Positions 22,573 through 31,656 of a stretch of DNA of 41,955 nucleotides are shown here, piece by piece. Source of the stretch: a cyanobiont of Ornithocercus magnificus (GTDB taxonomy: Bacteria > Cyanobacteriota > Cyanobacteriia > PCC-6307 > Cyanobiaceae). The stretch is taken from positions 1 through 41,955 of the forward strand of contig BIMP01000003.1 in NCBI GenBank assembly GCA_007996965.1. The letters run 5' to 3'. The translations under genes were made by a program, and so were the position numbers. Within the stretch, counting starts at the first letter, position 1. Every line of letters starts with the position of its first letter. The notes beneath the pieces were generated by a model. That model saw only the letters and a list, made by a program, of their open reading frames with translations. It was not told where the DNA came from and made no database searches.

Positions 22573-24411
22573 TTAGTGCGTTTCGGCCCAGTTAGCTCCT
22601 GTTTTTACATCGGCTTCTATAGGTATACGGAGGTTGTAATATCTGCCAGCTTCGCCGGCGCTTTGTTTTATAATAGCCATTAAGGCTGGTGCCATCGGTG
22701 GGGGGCATTCAAACTGCAATTCATCGTGAATAAATCCTAGTTGATGGGCGTCAAGACGCTTTTCTTTACAGTAACGATCCACCAAAATCATCCAGCGTTT
22801 AGCTATGGTTGCCGCCGAACTCTGAATGTAGAGGTTTAGCGTGCGGTACGATTCGCGTATGGGGAGCTCCCGTCCATCTAGTGATTTTATATAACCCCGT
22901 TCGGCAGCAGTCGTGGCAGCGGACATTAAATCGCTGTAGCCGTGGATTCCGTTAATATAAGACTCGCGAATACCTCTGCCTAATTTTTGGGATGCAGAAG
23001 TGCTCAGAGTTGGGTCGACCATCCGGCCCAGACGTTCGTTGCCAGATCCGTAAATCATGGCAAAAACTAATCTCTTGGCAAGATCGCGGCTGATGCCATG
23101 CCCCATCTTATCTGCATTGACCTGGTGGATGTCTCCATCGACCAGGGTACGCGCATAGCTGCCGCCATCCCAATGGGAAAGTAGGTGTGCAAATATCCGT
23201 AACTCTATACCTTTGAGATCGCCACCAACCATCGTCTTACCGGGCGATGCACGCCAAAGACGTCGGAATTCTGATGCAGCAGGAACATTTCCTGCATTAG
23301 GTTTGCGGTGTGAGACTCGGTGAGAGACGGTGGTAACGGCACATGTATGGTGTATGCGGCCCTCCTGGGAGCAGCATTTCAACCATGCATCGGCGCCTTC
23401 CGACAGAGACTGCAGGCTGTCGTCTATGTCGGTGAACTCCCGCAGCTGTGACGCGATGGAAATGCCGCCAGCTGCGATTTCTGCTAGAGCGTTTTTATCG
23501 ACCGATAATTTGCCCGATTTTGTCCGTTTCGCGGTCTTGCTCGGTTTCCAGCCGTGATAGAAAGCCAGAACCGATTTTATATGTTCGCCTGAACGGGGTT
23601 TGAATTCCAGCAATTTGCAGTATGGACTGTCAGCGACCACACCTAAACTAGCGTTATTTCGTTTTGGTGTAATCACTTTTTGGTGAGGGCAGTAGGGGTG
23701 GATCTGCAGCAACTCCCGCTGGCGTTTGTCTCGTATAGGGGTTAGTGTTTCGGCCAGCTCCCGTGCGGATTCCACGTCAAAAGACCATCCCCATCTCTCC
23801 TGATCAGTCAAAATTTGTTGTACTCGATGCTCTAGATCAATCCAAGCAGGTGTATCTCCTGCCTCCAGCGAGCAATTTAAGTTTCTCTGAAAGAGCGATA
23901 AGAGTCTGTGAGTTATTTGCACATCGCGGATACAGTACTCTTCCATATCTGCACTCCAATCTGCCCAGTCCGTGGTTTTACCGAACTCATCCTTTAAGAG
24001 ACCTAATCTATAGCCCCACGCCTCTAGCTTGTGCCGGCCTTTGCAGTGTTTCGGCACCAAGTCCATAAAGTAGGGGACGCCGTCGCAATCCTTTAGAAAG
24101 ATATCGCTATAGAGAAGAACCGAGCAAAGGTAAGTATCCAACACTCTGCCCGAGTATGTGAACTCGCCAGGATAGAGCGATTTCAAAAGAGCTAAATCAA
24201 ATCTAATGACGTTGTGGCCCGCGATGCATTCGGCACTCTGTAAAAGATTTAACCCGGCTGCGAGAGTGCCGAATGCAGGTTGTCTGCATAAGCCGGGAGG
24301 TTGGTCATTGAAAACCAGAGTCTCATTAGTTGCGGTATCATAAATAACTAGACAGTGAACTTTAGTGGCCTGTTCCAGCAGACCGTCCGATTCTAGGTCG
24401 AAAATTAGCAT
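22573..24411 (-). CDS. DNA polymerase, family A (T7 gp5-like)
   Basis: 612 residues from ATG 24411; the frame extends to a GTG at 24447, but T7 gp5 starts at the equivalent Met (MLIFDLESDGLLE), so the shorter start is preferred. The proofreading exonuclease has FDLE (5-7), GHNVIRFDLAL (66-75) and YCIRDVQ (Tyr 159, Asp 163). The polymerase has motif A GGDLKGIELRIF near 396, motif B RDLAKRLVFAMIYG near 440-455 and motif C FIHDEL near 562. Where T7 has the ddNTP-discriminating Tyr 526, this enzyme has Phe. It may use a host thioredoxin as clamp, though I cannot identify the binding loop with confidence. Confidence 0.95.
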   Translation of the reverse strand: MLIFDLESDGLLEQATKVHCLVIYDTATNETLVFNDQPPGLCRQPAFGTLAAGLNLLQSAECIAGHNVIRFDLALLKSLYPGEFTYSGRVLDTYLCSVLLYSDIFLKDCDGVPYFMDLVPKHCKGRHKLEAWGYRLGLLKDEFGKTTDWADWSADMEEYCIRDVQITHRLLSLFQRNLNCSLEAGDTPAWIDLEHRVQQILTDQERWGWSFDVESARELAETLTPIRDKRQRELLQIHPYCPHQKVITPKRNNASLGVVADSPYCKLLEFKPRSGEHIKSVLAFYHGWKPSKTAKRTKSGKLSVDKNALAEIAAGGISIASQLREFTDIDDSLQSLSEGADAWLKCCSQEGRIHHTCAVTTVSHRVSHRKPNAGNVPAASEFRRLWRASPGKTMVGGDLKGIELRIFAHLLSHWDGGSYARTLVDGDIHQVNADKMGHGISRDLAKRLVFAMIYGSGNERLGRMVDPTLSTSASQKLGRGIRESYINGIHGYSDLMSAATTAAERGYIKSLDGRELPIRESYRTLNLYIQSSAATIAKRWMILVDRYCKEKRLDAHQLGFIHDELQFECPPPMAPALMAIIKQSAGEAGRYYNLRIPIEADVKTGANWAETH

Positions 24412-24491
24412 CGCTGAGGACGTAGGTTTTATCGATAAAGTGAGCACGCCGAACGGCTTCTGGAGACGGCGGTCTAGGTCGCTTCAGCGAC

Positions 24492-26093
24492 TTAGAAGGG
24501 GCTGAATGTTGGGGCGGTGTTTTCATCGATTAACCTTTCGCTAAAAGCACATTTATTTTTGTCGTACCAGGCTCTGCAGGCTATGCCCACCTCGCCGGAA
24601 AAGCGATTCTTAAGCACCCTTACGGTTACATTGTCTGCATCTGACTCGCTCTGCTGATTTCTCTCTAAGCCGATAACAATATCGGCTAGCTGACCGATGC
24701 TCTGCGATCCGCGCAGGTCTTTCATCGTGACTCTAGCCCCCTCTTCGTGGGGCTGATCGCCCGATTTTCGACTGAGATGGCACACCAGAAATAGCGCGCT
24801 TTTGGTCCTCTCCACCAAAGACCTGAGACTTGTCACCAGCTGGTCTATGCAGCGCCTTTCGTCGCCATCTAGCCCCGAGGTAACGATGCTGATGTGGTCT
24901 AAAACGACGACGCGCACATCGAGGCTTAAGATCATGTATTCAATGGCTTTTATGATCACATCTGGTTGAAAGGAACCAAAGCCGTCGTAGAGGAATAGCT
25001 GCCATTTTTTCAGAGTCTGATCGAAGATCTCGCAGAGCTCCTCAGAGCTGGGGTTGCTCAAATGGAGTGCCTTGCCGTGAGCGATGCTCATAAGACCAAC
25101 GGCAGTGCGCCGGTTGGACTCCTCCAACGCCACGTACCCGACCCGCTCACCGCACTGCAGAAGATCGTGCGCTATGCTCCGGCTTAGCGAGCTCTTACCA
25201 GAGCCGCTACCACCAGTCAGGACCACCATCTCACCCCAGCGAATGCCGCGGGTCAAGCTCTGTAAACCCGGCAGCGAGTAGCTGTGAGCGGCTGGAGGGA
25301 GAGCCTGTGAGATGACATCGCGCAGAGAGCTGCCATCGACGATTCCGCTGGGCAGCCAGGTCTTGGCGCCGTAGATTGCCTGGCTAATTGCGTCAGGATC
25401 ATCTCTCTGTAGAGCATCGGACGCATCTTTATAGAGAGGCATCCGGGCGATTTTGACCCGTCCAGTCGGCAGCAATTCGCAAGCTGTCTGTGTCGCAGCG
25501 CGACCGGCCTCGTCGTTATCCAAGAACAGGATTATGTTCTCATAGCCCTGCAGCTTTGGTAAACTGGCTTGAATAGCCTTCTGGGTCGAGCCGACACCAT
25601 TCGGTAGCGAGACCGCTGGACGTTTGCGCCCGAAAACTTCAAAGACCGAGGCGGCGTCGAATTCTCCCTCAGTTATTACTAGGTACTTCCCGCAATCTGC
25701 ATAGAGGTGGGCTCCCCAAAGTCCTGCAACTTTTCCTTCGATAGAAAAGGCCTTGCCGGGACGTAGGGTCTTGACGCCGCATAGTACGCCGTCGCTACCG
25801 CAATAGTTAAAGCGCAGCTCTCTGCCATACCGGTCAATGCCGAGTTCCCGCGCTGTTTCAAGTGAGATTCTACGATTCTTGATAGGAGCCGGTGATCCTC
25901 TTCTTTGGAGCTCGGTTTTAGCATGGGAAATCTTAGAATGATTTGTAGTTAATGCAGTGGAATCAGCGATATATTGATTACATTTATGGCAATAAATATG
26001 GCCATCGGTGTATTCAGCCGCTGCATCCGATGATCCGCAGCTTTCACAGTGAACATGCTGCAAAAACTGGCTTTCTTTTACGGGTGTAACCAT
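24492..26093 (-). CDS. Primase-helicase, T7 gp4-like
   Basis: 533 residues. An N-terminal zinc ribbon (Cys 16, 19, 35, 38) is followed by a TOPRIM domain with VITEGEFDA near 138 and FLDNDEAG near 189, then a RecA-like helicase with Walker A GGSGSGKSS near 296, Walker B VVVLDHIS near 397 and a downstream KDLRGSQSIGQLADIVI segment. It makes primers and unwinds DNA as a hexamer ahead of the polymerase. It starts 16 bases inside the endonuclease frame. All main domains of gp4 appear complete. Confidence 0.95.
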   Translation of the reverse strand: MVTPVKESQFLQHVHCESCGSSDAAAEYTDGHIYCHKCNQYIADSTALTTNHSKISHAKTELQRRGSPAPIKNRRISLETARELGIDRYGRELRFNYCGSDGVLCGVKTLRPGKAFSIEGKVAGLWGAHLYADCGKYLVITEGEFDAASVFEVFGRKRPAVSLPNGVGSTQKAIQASLPKLQGYENIILFLDNDEAGRAATQTACELLPTGRVKIARMPLYKDASDALQRDDPDAISQAIYGAKTWLPSGIVDGSSLRDVISQALPPAAHSYSLPGLQSLTRGIRWGEMVVLTGGSGSGKSSLSRSIAHDLLQCGERVGYVALEESNRRTAVGLMSIAHGKALHLSNPSSEELCEIFDQTLKKWQLFLYDGFGSFQPDVIIKAIEYMILSLDVRVVVLDHISIVTSGLDGDERRCIDQLVTSLRSLVERTKSALFLVCHLSRKSGDQPHEEGARVTMKDLRGSQSIGQLADIVIGLERNQQSESDADNVTVRVLKNRFSGEVGIACRAWYDKNKCAFSERLIDENTAPTFSPF

Positions 26094-26437
26094 GTGGAAG
26101 GTATATTGGTATTAGACCAAGGGATGCCTAGTTTGTCGCAGTACCCACCGTAGGTAGTCCTTGAATTTCTAGAGATTTTATTTTCTGGGCTTTGGAAAAC
26201 CATTCTTAGATCTAGATCGGGATTAGTTTCTCGGACTGCTCTAATTTTCCGTCTATCCGATGCGGACCAGTAACCTTTGCACTCAAGAATAATGTTGTGC
26301 GCTGTTAGCGTAAAATCTGGTATGTATTTATAAGAAATGCGGTAGGGCACTTCCGATGCTTCATAAGAGAAGGCGACACCGCTTCTAGTGAGAAACAATG
26401 CCACGTTTTCTTCAAAGCCGGACCTATAAGTAGACAT
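26078..26437 (-). CDS. Endonuclease I (Holliday-junction resolvase), T7 gp3-like
   Basis: 119 residues. Family pattern: RSGFEENVALFL (Glu 9/10), YIPDFTL with Asp 41, ILECKGYW with Glu 52 and Lys 54, DRRKIRAV, then LDLRMVFQ and SRTTYGGYCDKLGIPW. These match the PD-(D/E)XK active site of T7 endonuclease I, which resolves branched replication intermediates and helps break down host DNA. It overlaps the SSB stop by one base and the primase start by 16 bases. Confidence 0.93.
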   Translation of the reverse strand: MSTYRSGFEENVALFLTRSGVAFSYEASEVPYRISYKYIPDFTLTAHNIILECKGYWSASDRRKIRAVRETNPDLDLRMVFQSPENKISRNSRTTYGGYCDKLGIPWSNTNIPSTWLHP

Positions 26438-27015
26438 CAGAACGGCAAATCGGATTCAGCATCTCCGCCGCTGTCGAAATTGCCGCTAGCCTGGACGTAG
26501 CCACCCTCGAAAGTACCGAACAACTCTGCAGTCTCGCTGCTTGAAAGTGCTTCTCCCAAGTATATGAGTTGTATACCTCTAATTTCTAGTTTAGTGCCAT
26601 ACGTAAATCCATCTTTCATCGTATATGTTTTCTGCCGAAAGGCTAGCTTAACTCTGCTACCTGCGTAAATAGGTAGTTTCTCAGAGGCTGCGACCGGCGC
26701 GCCCATGCTATCTACCACAGTCGGCGCGTTGCGCTCCTGCCAGTAAAACTTTAGTATAAATGGCTGATCTGCCTCTGGATGGTAATCATCGGAGCGTTTC
26801 CGCCATGGAGCAGGCTTTTTTGTGGCGCGCTCTTTATCTTTAATATTCGCGTACGCTAAATCTAGCAGATGCACCCGCTCCACTTCTAATTCTCGTATAA
26901 TGTCTTCTGGACAAGAAGCGGTACAGTCGTAATCAAACTTGCTAGTTAGAATATGTTGATATCCGACCAAAGTTAAAGGCTCAGGAGTAACAACGTCTTT
27001 ACCGTAAAAATTCAT
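26437..27015 (-). CDS. Single-stranded DNA-binding protein, T7 gp2.5-like
   Basis: 192 residues, in the gp2.5 position before endonuclease I. It has an OB-fold-like middle (PFILKFYWQE, PIYAGSRVKLAFRQKTY, GTKLEIRGIQLIYLG) and the diagnostic acidic tail with a terminal aromatic, GGDAESDLPF. That tail recruits polymerase and helicase. No clear similarity elsewhere, as usual for the family. Confidence 0.88.
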   Translation of the reverse strand: MNFYGKDVVTPEPLTLVGYQHILTSKFDYDCTASCPEDIIRELEVERVHLLDLAYANIKDKERATKKPAPWRKRSDDYHPEADQPFILKFYWQERNAPTVVDSMGAPVAASEKLPIYAGSRVKLAFRQKTYTMKDGFTYGTKLEIRGIQLIYLGEALSSSETAELFGTFEGGYVQASGNFDSGGDAESDLPF

Positions 27016-27445
27016 TTAACTTAGAGTCGATAAGTTTTCTTAGTTCATCAGTTGCTGGCAGTCCCGGCGCAGCGACGGTTTCCGCGATTACTTTTTGCAA
27101 ACCGCTGCAGCTGCACAGCTCGACTAGAGCCAAGGCCCTATCTCTAACATCTTTTGACCTGTTCTTTAATTCTTGGTGCCACCAAGCGAAGGCGAGGAAT
27201 GGCGATATCAGCTGCGTCCGGGATGTGCCGCCCTGTGGTCGATGGGCGGGCACTTCGGTGCAATAGTTCTTGCTAGGGGGCAACAGTGAACCACCGCCGG
27301 CAGCCAGCCAGCGATCCAGCGGCTTTGTGTCCCGTGAATTAGGTCTAGTCGCCCGCATGGTCTCCACACGGCTGATGTAAGGTCTTCCTGCAACCATTAC
27401 AGCAGCAACGCCAAGACCGGATATCTCGTACGGTTCTAGAATCAT
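26999..27445 (-). CDS. Hypothetical protein, shorter paralogue of the next gene upstream
   Basis: 148 residues. It aligns by eye with the N-terminal half of the adjacent upstream gene: GRPYISRVETMRATRPNSRD / LDRWL against GYLSMRQVVASTRGNMDTR / LKRWL, and PQGGTSRTQLISPFLAFAWW / RDRALALVELCSCSGLQKVI against PDGSTTKATLIPCATVVRW / RGRATGLLVRTGTVGLDSLV. The C-terminal half of the longer copy is absent. Layout (short DNA-binding-like start, then a hydrophobic helical block) recalls antirepressor-type proteins, but that is speculative. It overlaps SSB by 17 bases. Confidence 0.75.
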   Translation of the reverse strand: MILEPYEISGLGVAAVMVAGRPYISRVETMRATRPNSRDTKPLDRWLAAGGGSLLPPSKNYCTEVPAHRPQGGTSRTQLISPFLAFAWWHQELKNRSKDVRDRALALVELCSCSGLQKVIAETVAAPGLPATDELRKLIDSKLNEFLR

Positions 27446-28320
27446 TTGGCTGGAACAGGATCGACAGCTGTTTGCGGATGTATCGGCACCAATGAATGGC
27501 GTGTCCGCGGCGCGATCTTGTCTAGCAGCCAGACAATCTCTCGGATAGAGAAACTGTGTCGCGTATCTTTGATGAGAACAATTGCAGCACCAGCAAGCTG
27601 ATTAAAAAATGCGTGCACATTTGAATGGCAGAACTCGAACTGAGTTGGCCCTAGACATTTTTGGCCGTACCGATATTGATACCAGTAGCGCCTAATTCTT
27701 TTTAGTTCTGGCAATACACCTTCAGGTAGACGGTTATAGAAGAGATCATTTACCATGCAACCCATCCGCGCGCAGCGATCCCGGTAGCCAAGCGCGATTA
27801 GCTCACGCTTAACTTGCGTGATAGGCACAGCAGGCGCATCTGTCGGTCGACTCAGAACCCAAGCGGACATAGTCACCAATGCCGACGTTTTTACACCGCA
27901 GGCCTCTGCGACCAGACTATCTAGACCGACCGTGCCAGTCCGAACCAGCAGGCCAGTGGCCCTGCCTCTAATCTGGGGGGAGTGATTCCTCGCCTCAAAG
28001 ATCAGCCAACGGACCACGGTGGCACATGGAATGAGGGTCGCCTTGGTCGTCGAACCGTCCGGGCGTCGTATCAACACCGGAATCTGAGACCCGTTTAAAT
28101 TTCGCTCAAGGGCGTCAGATCCCTTGCCCTGCAAGGGCTTAGCACCGCTGTTTAACCAGCGTTTGAGGGACCGAGTATCCATGTTTCCACGAGTGGAAGC
28201 CACGACTTGCCGCATACTCAGATAGCCGGTATCGCCGAGCCGGTAAGCACAGAGCTCGGGCAGCGAAGGTATGCTATACTCGTCGGCAATGGGCAAAGAG
28301 TTGGTAGACTCTGTGTTCAT
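27442..28320 (-). CDS. Hypothetical protein, longer tandem paralogue; first gene after phage promoter
   Basis: 292 residues. Residues about 30-150 are shared with the next gene downstream; residues 150-292 are unique and contain VPITQVKRELIALGYRDRCARM and FSIREIVWLLDKIAPRTRH. This C-terminal part recalls the helical domain of phage antirepressor/Bro-type proteins (a start with YLS...QLV, later a domain for nuclease or DNA binding), but no firm family is recognised. It is the first gene transcribed from the phage promoter at 28381-28405 and ends in a 4-base overlap with its paralogue. Confidence 0.75.
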   Translation of the reverse strand: MNTESTNSLPIADEYSIPSLPELCAYRLGDTGYLSMRQVVASTRGNMDTRSLKRWLNSGAKPLQGKGSDALERNLNGSQIPVLIRRPDGSTTKATLIPCATVVRWLIFEARNHSPQIRGRATGLLVRTGTVGLDSLVAEACGVKTSALVTMSAWVLSRPTDAPAVPITQVKRELIALGYRDRCARMGCMVNDLFYNRLPEGVLPELKRIRRYWYQYRYGQKCLGPTQFEFCHSNVHAFFNQLAGAAIVLIKDTRHSFSIREIVWLLDKIAPRTRHSLVPIHPQTAVDPVPAK

Positions 28321-28380
28321 GCAGTGAGTGTGAAGGGATAGAGAAAATAGAGGAGAGTAGAGCTCGCGGGAATCGACCCC

Positions 28381-28405
28381 TTTCTCCTATAGTGTGGCAC
28401 TTGAA
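28381..28405 (-). promoter_or_regulatory. Phage RNA polymerase promoter (after the polymerase gene)
   Basis: On the minus strand CCACACTATAGGAGAAAG matches the core of the T7 promoter (CACTATAGGGAGA). The same sequence, with flanking TTTTC(A/G)AGTG, occurs at 39685-39709. By analogy initiation is at G 28387. It lies 11 bases beyond the polymerase stop codon, where T7 places its first class II promoters, and would drive the DNA-metabolism genes. Confidence 0.85.
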
Positions 28406-28415
28406 AAAAGCCAGA

Positions 28416-30809
28416 TCAACAAAAGAAGTACTCGCTATCTAGGACAACAGCAGGATCAAAATCACCCAGCCGTGGTGGCTTGCTTTGTGCACCGATCTGC
28501 TCTGCAAACCGGGCTAGGGGATCACCGTCGCTATAGATATGACTGAAAGCCGCTCGGAGTGTCCGGGCTAAATCCTCAATATCGGTCGCGCGGGCGAGAG
28601 CACAGTCGTGGATGAACGCTATTGACAGTGCTTGATCTATGCGGAGAGCAGCGAATCGACGCACGGTCTCGACCACCAGAGCGGCATCGAGAGAGTGCGT
28701 AAAATTAGCAGCAACGGCGGCGATGTGCTTGGGGCAGTTTATTGTCTTCTCAGGATCGTTATCTAGGTAGACAGGAAGTCTAAATCGCGCCTTTCCGAGA
28801 AGATGTAAGTTAATGTGCGTATAGCGCTTTTTATAATACGATTGCACAACCGAAAAACCTACCGGTGTCTCCCACCTAATCTCCTCGCAGCCCCGTTTCA
28901 GTGCGGCAGCTGTCTCCTCTTGCAACCATGACAATACCCGTAGAGGTCCAGGTAAGACCTTTTTCATTGCTTTGCGAATTGTCCGCACACTTTCAGTAAG
29001 ATCGTCTTTATCTACGGTCACGCCTTTCTTGGCGAGTGCTTCTTTAATCTGAATGCGGTTGGCGTAGGCTGTCGACGCATAGCAGAGCGTCATTACTGGT
29101 TTCTTACAGATGCTTCTGTCGAGATGGGGGCGAACTGCTGGAGGTATCTCAGCAGCAGCCACAGCAGCCACAGCCGCGTAGGCATCGGCAGGTTTATTGC
29201 CCGGCAAAATGTTGACCAATTGCGCCGCGGTAGCATCTCGACTGGCAGAAGCCAGATGCTGAATACCAGAGCAGCTAGCGTCTATAGATATGGGTAAGAA
29301 GGTTAGGGTGCGGCTGCGGTGGTAGACGCATTGCGTCCACTCGCTACAAGCGGCAAGAAACTGCCACGGCTCGTCAGCTACCTCCCATTCGACGCGGTTG
29401 CCGGCAGGATCTTCGGCTATAGCAGCGATTAGCTGCTGGTTTTTCCTGACCCAGTCTTGCCGCTCTCGTAACGGTGCCTTATCGAGACCCTGGCCCCAAG
29501 TGGTGGCAACCTGAAATGCAATCCAAAAGGCGGCTGCCTCGGTCATTTCTGCACCGGCGGCAAAGAGCAACAAGGCTTTATCGAAATCGCTACCCTGCGG
29601 AGATAGCAGTGAAGGTATAGTGTAGAGACGCCCGCGCGTGCAGAAATTGTACGGAAAGTACAATGTCTTCCCGATAAACATGGAGGCCGTATTCATAGTC
29701 ATTCGGGTGCGGCACGACTCCCTGAACGTCTGCGCGTTAAGATCGCGGATACGCTTCGCGGCTGCCTTGTAAGCAGCCTTCGCTTCCGGGTTAGTGTCGA
29801 TGTCGACCGGCTTTGCCGGTAGGGGTATCTCTGCAATCGGCTTAAACTTGCCCACTGCTATACCGCGATCAGATAGAGTTCTTGCAGTCCGATATGTGAA
29901 ATCGTTGATCGTCCAAGCTGTCTGCTGCAAGCGGTTTAAGCTGTCGATAGCGACAGGACTGTGGATCGGTAGCGGGAACACATCGCGGCGGTAGCCGCGC
30001 ACTAACCGATTAGTTCTGCGCAGCTCCTCGGTTAGATACCCGCCCCTTACAGTGTTGGACCACGGGTTCGGCGGTACCAGCATCGGCAGCGATACAGGAC
30101 TAAAAAGCTCTGCATGTACCAACAACTCAGCGGCAATAGCTCGAAAAGCATCCGTAGGTACGATATAGTTGTATCTCTTTTTAGGGGCCACTTGTTTTAA
30201 AGAGACCTTAAACCAGTCGCTAGAACGACAGATACAATCGATAAGCCACGCGCCGATCTTGGCCCGCGATGTTACTGTCCAATCTCGCCAATGCTCCACA
30301 TCGTGGAGATGCTTAGTGCGTAGGTGTACAGTCGACCGCTTTTGCCTTGTGCCGCTAGCAGCGTGAAAGTATCTCTTTTTGAGATAGGCTAGAAATCCGG
30401 GGCAAACACTTTGGTAGTGTGAAAACATAGCTTCGCTTTCAACGGCAAAGCCAAGAGAAGGTGCCAGCTTCGCGATCTGTGCATTCTTAAGCTCCGAAGA
30501 TAAAACCCCATCTATAAACTTTTTAACTGCCACTGCCGCCATATTCTCTTTGGGCATATCTTCGAGAGATCGCCCGATTTCGGCATACATAGGGCCGTTC
30601 TGGCCGCGCTTTAAGCTGTCCCATGTTTGCTGTATTCGGTAAGCAACACGGCCTATAAGCTCGGGTGCCGTGGCTGTACCGACCAGCGAGGCGCTGCCGT
30701 AAGAGCGGTCTTTGAGCGCCTTCTCGTTTCGATGTAGCGTTTCGAGGCCGGCGGTGACTGAAAATTGCTCGAGTTGAACCTGTGCTTCAATTTCGGTGTA
30801 ACTCACCAT
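28416..30809 (-). CDS. Single-subunit DNA-dependent RNA polymerase (T7 gp1-like)
   Basis: 797 residues, shorter than T7 RNAP (883). Polymerase motifs are complete: motif A PISIDASCSGIQHLAS near 505-520, motif B with KKPVMTLCYAS near 570-580 (the Tyr that selects rNTPs is kept; the following Gly is Ala) and motif C FIHDCAL near 733. The N-terminal promoter-recognition half is divergent, fitting a promoter slightly different from that of T7. The enzyme transcribes middle and late genes. The gene is divergent from a MarR-like regulator, and a palindrome lies 31 bases upstream of its start codon. Confidence 0.96.
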   Translation of the reverse strand: MVSYTEIEAQVQLEQFSVTAGLETLHRNEKALKDRSYGSASLVGTATAPELIGRVAYRIQQTWDSLKRGQNGPMYAEIGRSLEDMPKENMAAVAVKKFIDGVLSSELKNAQIAKLAPSLGFAVESEAMFSHYQSVCPGFLAYLKKRYFHAASGTRQKRSTVHLRTKHLHDVEHWRDWTVTSRAKIGAWLIDCICRSSDWFKVSLKQVAPKKRYNYIVPTDAFRAIAAELLVHAELFSPVSLPMLVPPNPWSNTVRGGYLTEELRRTNRLVRGYRRDVFPLPIHSPVAIDSLNRLQQTAWTINDFTYRTARTLSDRGIAVGKFKPIAEIPLPAKPVDIDTNPEAKAAYKAAAKRIRDLNAQTFRESCRTRMTMNTASMFIGKTLYFPYNFCTRGRLYTIPSLLSPQGSDFDKALLLFAAGAEMTEAAAFWIAFQVATTWGQGLDKAPLRERQDWVRKNQQLIAAIAEDPAGNRVEWEVADEPWQFLAACSEWTQCVYHRSRTLTFLPISIDASCSGIQHLASASRDATAAQLVNILPGNKPADAYAAVAAVAAAEIPPAVRPHLDRSICKKPVMTLCYASTAYANRIQIKEALAKKGVTVDKDDLTESVRTIRKAMKKVLPGPLRVLSWLQEETAAALKRGCEEIRWETPVGFSVVQSYYKKRYTHINLHLLGKARFRLPVYLDNDPEKTINCPKHIAAVAANFTHSLDAALVVETVRRFAALRIDQALSIAFIHDCALARATDIEDLARTLRAAFSHIYSDGDPLARFAEQIGAQSKPPRLGDFDPAVVLDSEYFFC

Positions 30810-30839
30810 AAAAGGAAAGAATAATTTTAGCTAAAAAGT

Positions 30840-30858
30840 AATATCTTTAATAGATATT
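30840..30858. promoter_or_regulatory. Palindromic operator candidate upstream of RNA polymerase
   Basis: AATATCT (30840-30846) and AGATATT (30852-30858) are perfect 7-bp arms with a 5-base centre. The centre reads TATTAA on the minus strand, a possible -10 for host sigma-70 transcription of the polymerase gene. MarR-family dimers typically bind 16-20 bp palindromes, and a MarR-like gene is divergent just beyond. The link is inference. Confidence 0.5.
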
Positions 30859-31024
30859 GGGTAAGCTTCGGCGAATACTGTACTTATAGCAAAAGTCAAT
30901 GAATAAACCCAGTCTCCCGAACTTTGTACACTTACGCCTAATCCAAGGTATTCTCGAGGCTGGCCGAGCAGTGCCGGTGCAGCCTGTTATACTTTTAGGC
31001 CTGCGTAGACAGGAGCTTTGGCGA

Positions 31025-31573
31025 ATGACGAAACCCAAATCACAGGATGTCCCGACAAAATTAGCTGCTTGTGCTGATACAGAAAGAGGCAGAGATGTAT
31101 TAAAGCCATTAAAAGAGCCCAGCACACTAATACAATCAGAAGATGGCTTGATCTCGAACCAGCAGTTGTCATTGGCCGGGCCCTACTCAGGATCAGAAGA
31201 TAGCAATTTTTATTTTTCTGGCGAAAATTATGCGTGTGGAAGCATTTACCGTCTCAGTCGCGCAGTCGCTGTGTTTAAGGAAGCATTAGGATACGAAGCG
31301 ACGACGCATCTACTAATGACATTTCTGTATATAGCTAGAAATGACGGTTGTAGCATGCAGGATCTGGAAAGGGCGACTGGAGCTACAGGTGCTAGTAATT
31401 CTCGAAACACTGACTGGCTGTCATATGGCAGAAATGCTGTAACCAATAACGGGCTGGGCCTGATTAAAAAAGAGAGGCCACTAAATCAGAAAGATAGGAG
31501 AAAAATAGTACTGAGCCTGACATCCAAAGGTAAGGAGTTGCTGAAAACCCTATCGGAAGTTTTATATCGCTGA
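31025..31573 (+). CDS. MarR-like winged-helix regulator
   Basis: 182 residues from ATG 31025, chosen because AGGAG sits at 31011-31015 with 9-base spacing; the frame is open from 30899 but without a ribosome site. The C-terminal 95 residues look like a MarR-type winged helix: TTHLLMTFLYIARNDGCSMQ, DLERATGATGASNS, LGLIKKERPLNQKDRRKIVLSL and TSKGKELLKTLSEVL (the wing and dimer helix). The first 80 residues are unlike MarR. It is one of the few plus-strand genes and is divergent from the RNA polymerase, so it is a good candidate for a repressor or early regulator. MarR-like proteins are also reported in other T7-like cyanophages. Its stop lies in a 29-bp tandem duplication. Confidence 0.8.
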   Translation: MTKPKSQDVPTKLAACADTERGRDVLKPLKEPSTLIQSEDGLISNQQLSLAGPYSGSEDSNFYFSGENYACGSIYRLSRAVAVFKEALGYEATTHLLMTFLYIARNDGCSMQDLERATGATGASNSRNTDWLSYGRNAVTNNGLGLIKKERPLNQKDRRKIVLSLTSKGKELLKTLSEVLYR

Positions 31574-31597
31574 AAACCCTATCGGAAGTTTTATATC
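31540..31597. repeat. 29-bp perfect tandem duplication at the end of the MarR-like gene
   Basis: Bases 31540-31568 are repeated exactly at 31569-31597. The first copy encodes the last residues of the MarR-like protein; the stop TGA is inside the second copy. Because 29 is not a multiple of three, the duplication altered the C-terminus. Its perfection suggests a recent event. Confidence 0.95.
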
Positions 31598-31656
31598 AAT
31601 GAAGGGCAGAGATGCGGTTCTCTACCAACTTTAAGAAAAGCAAGCAGTTAAATCAT

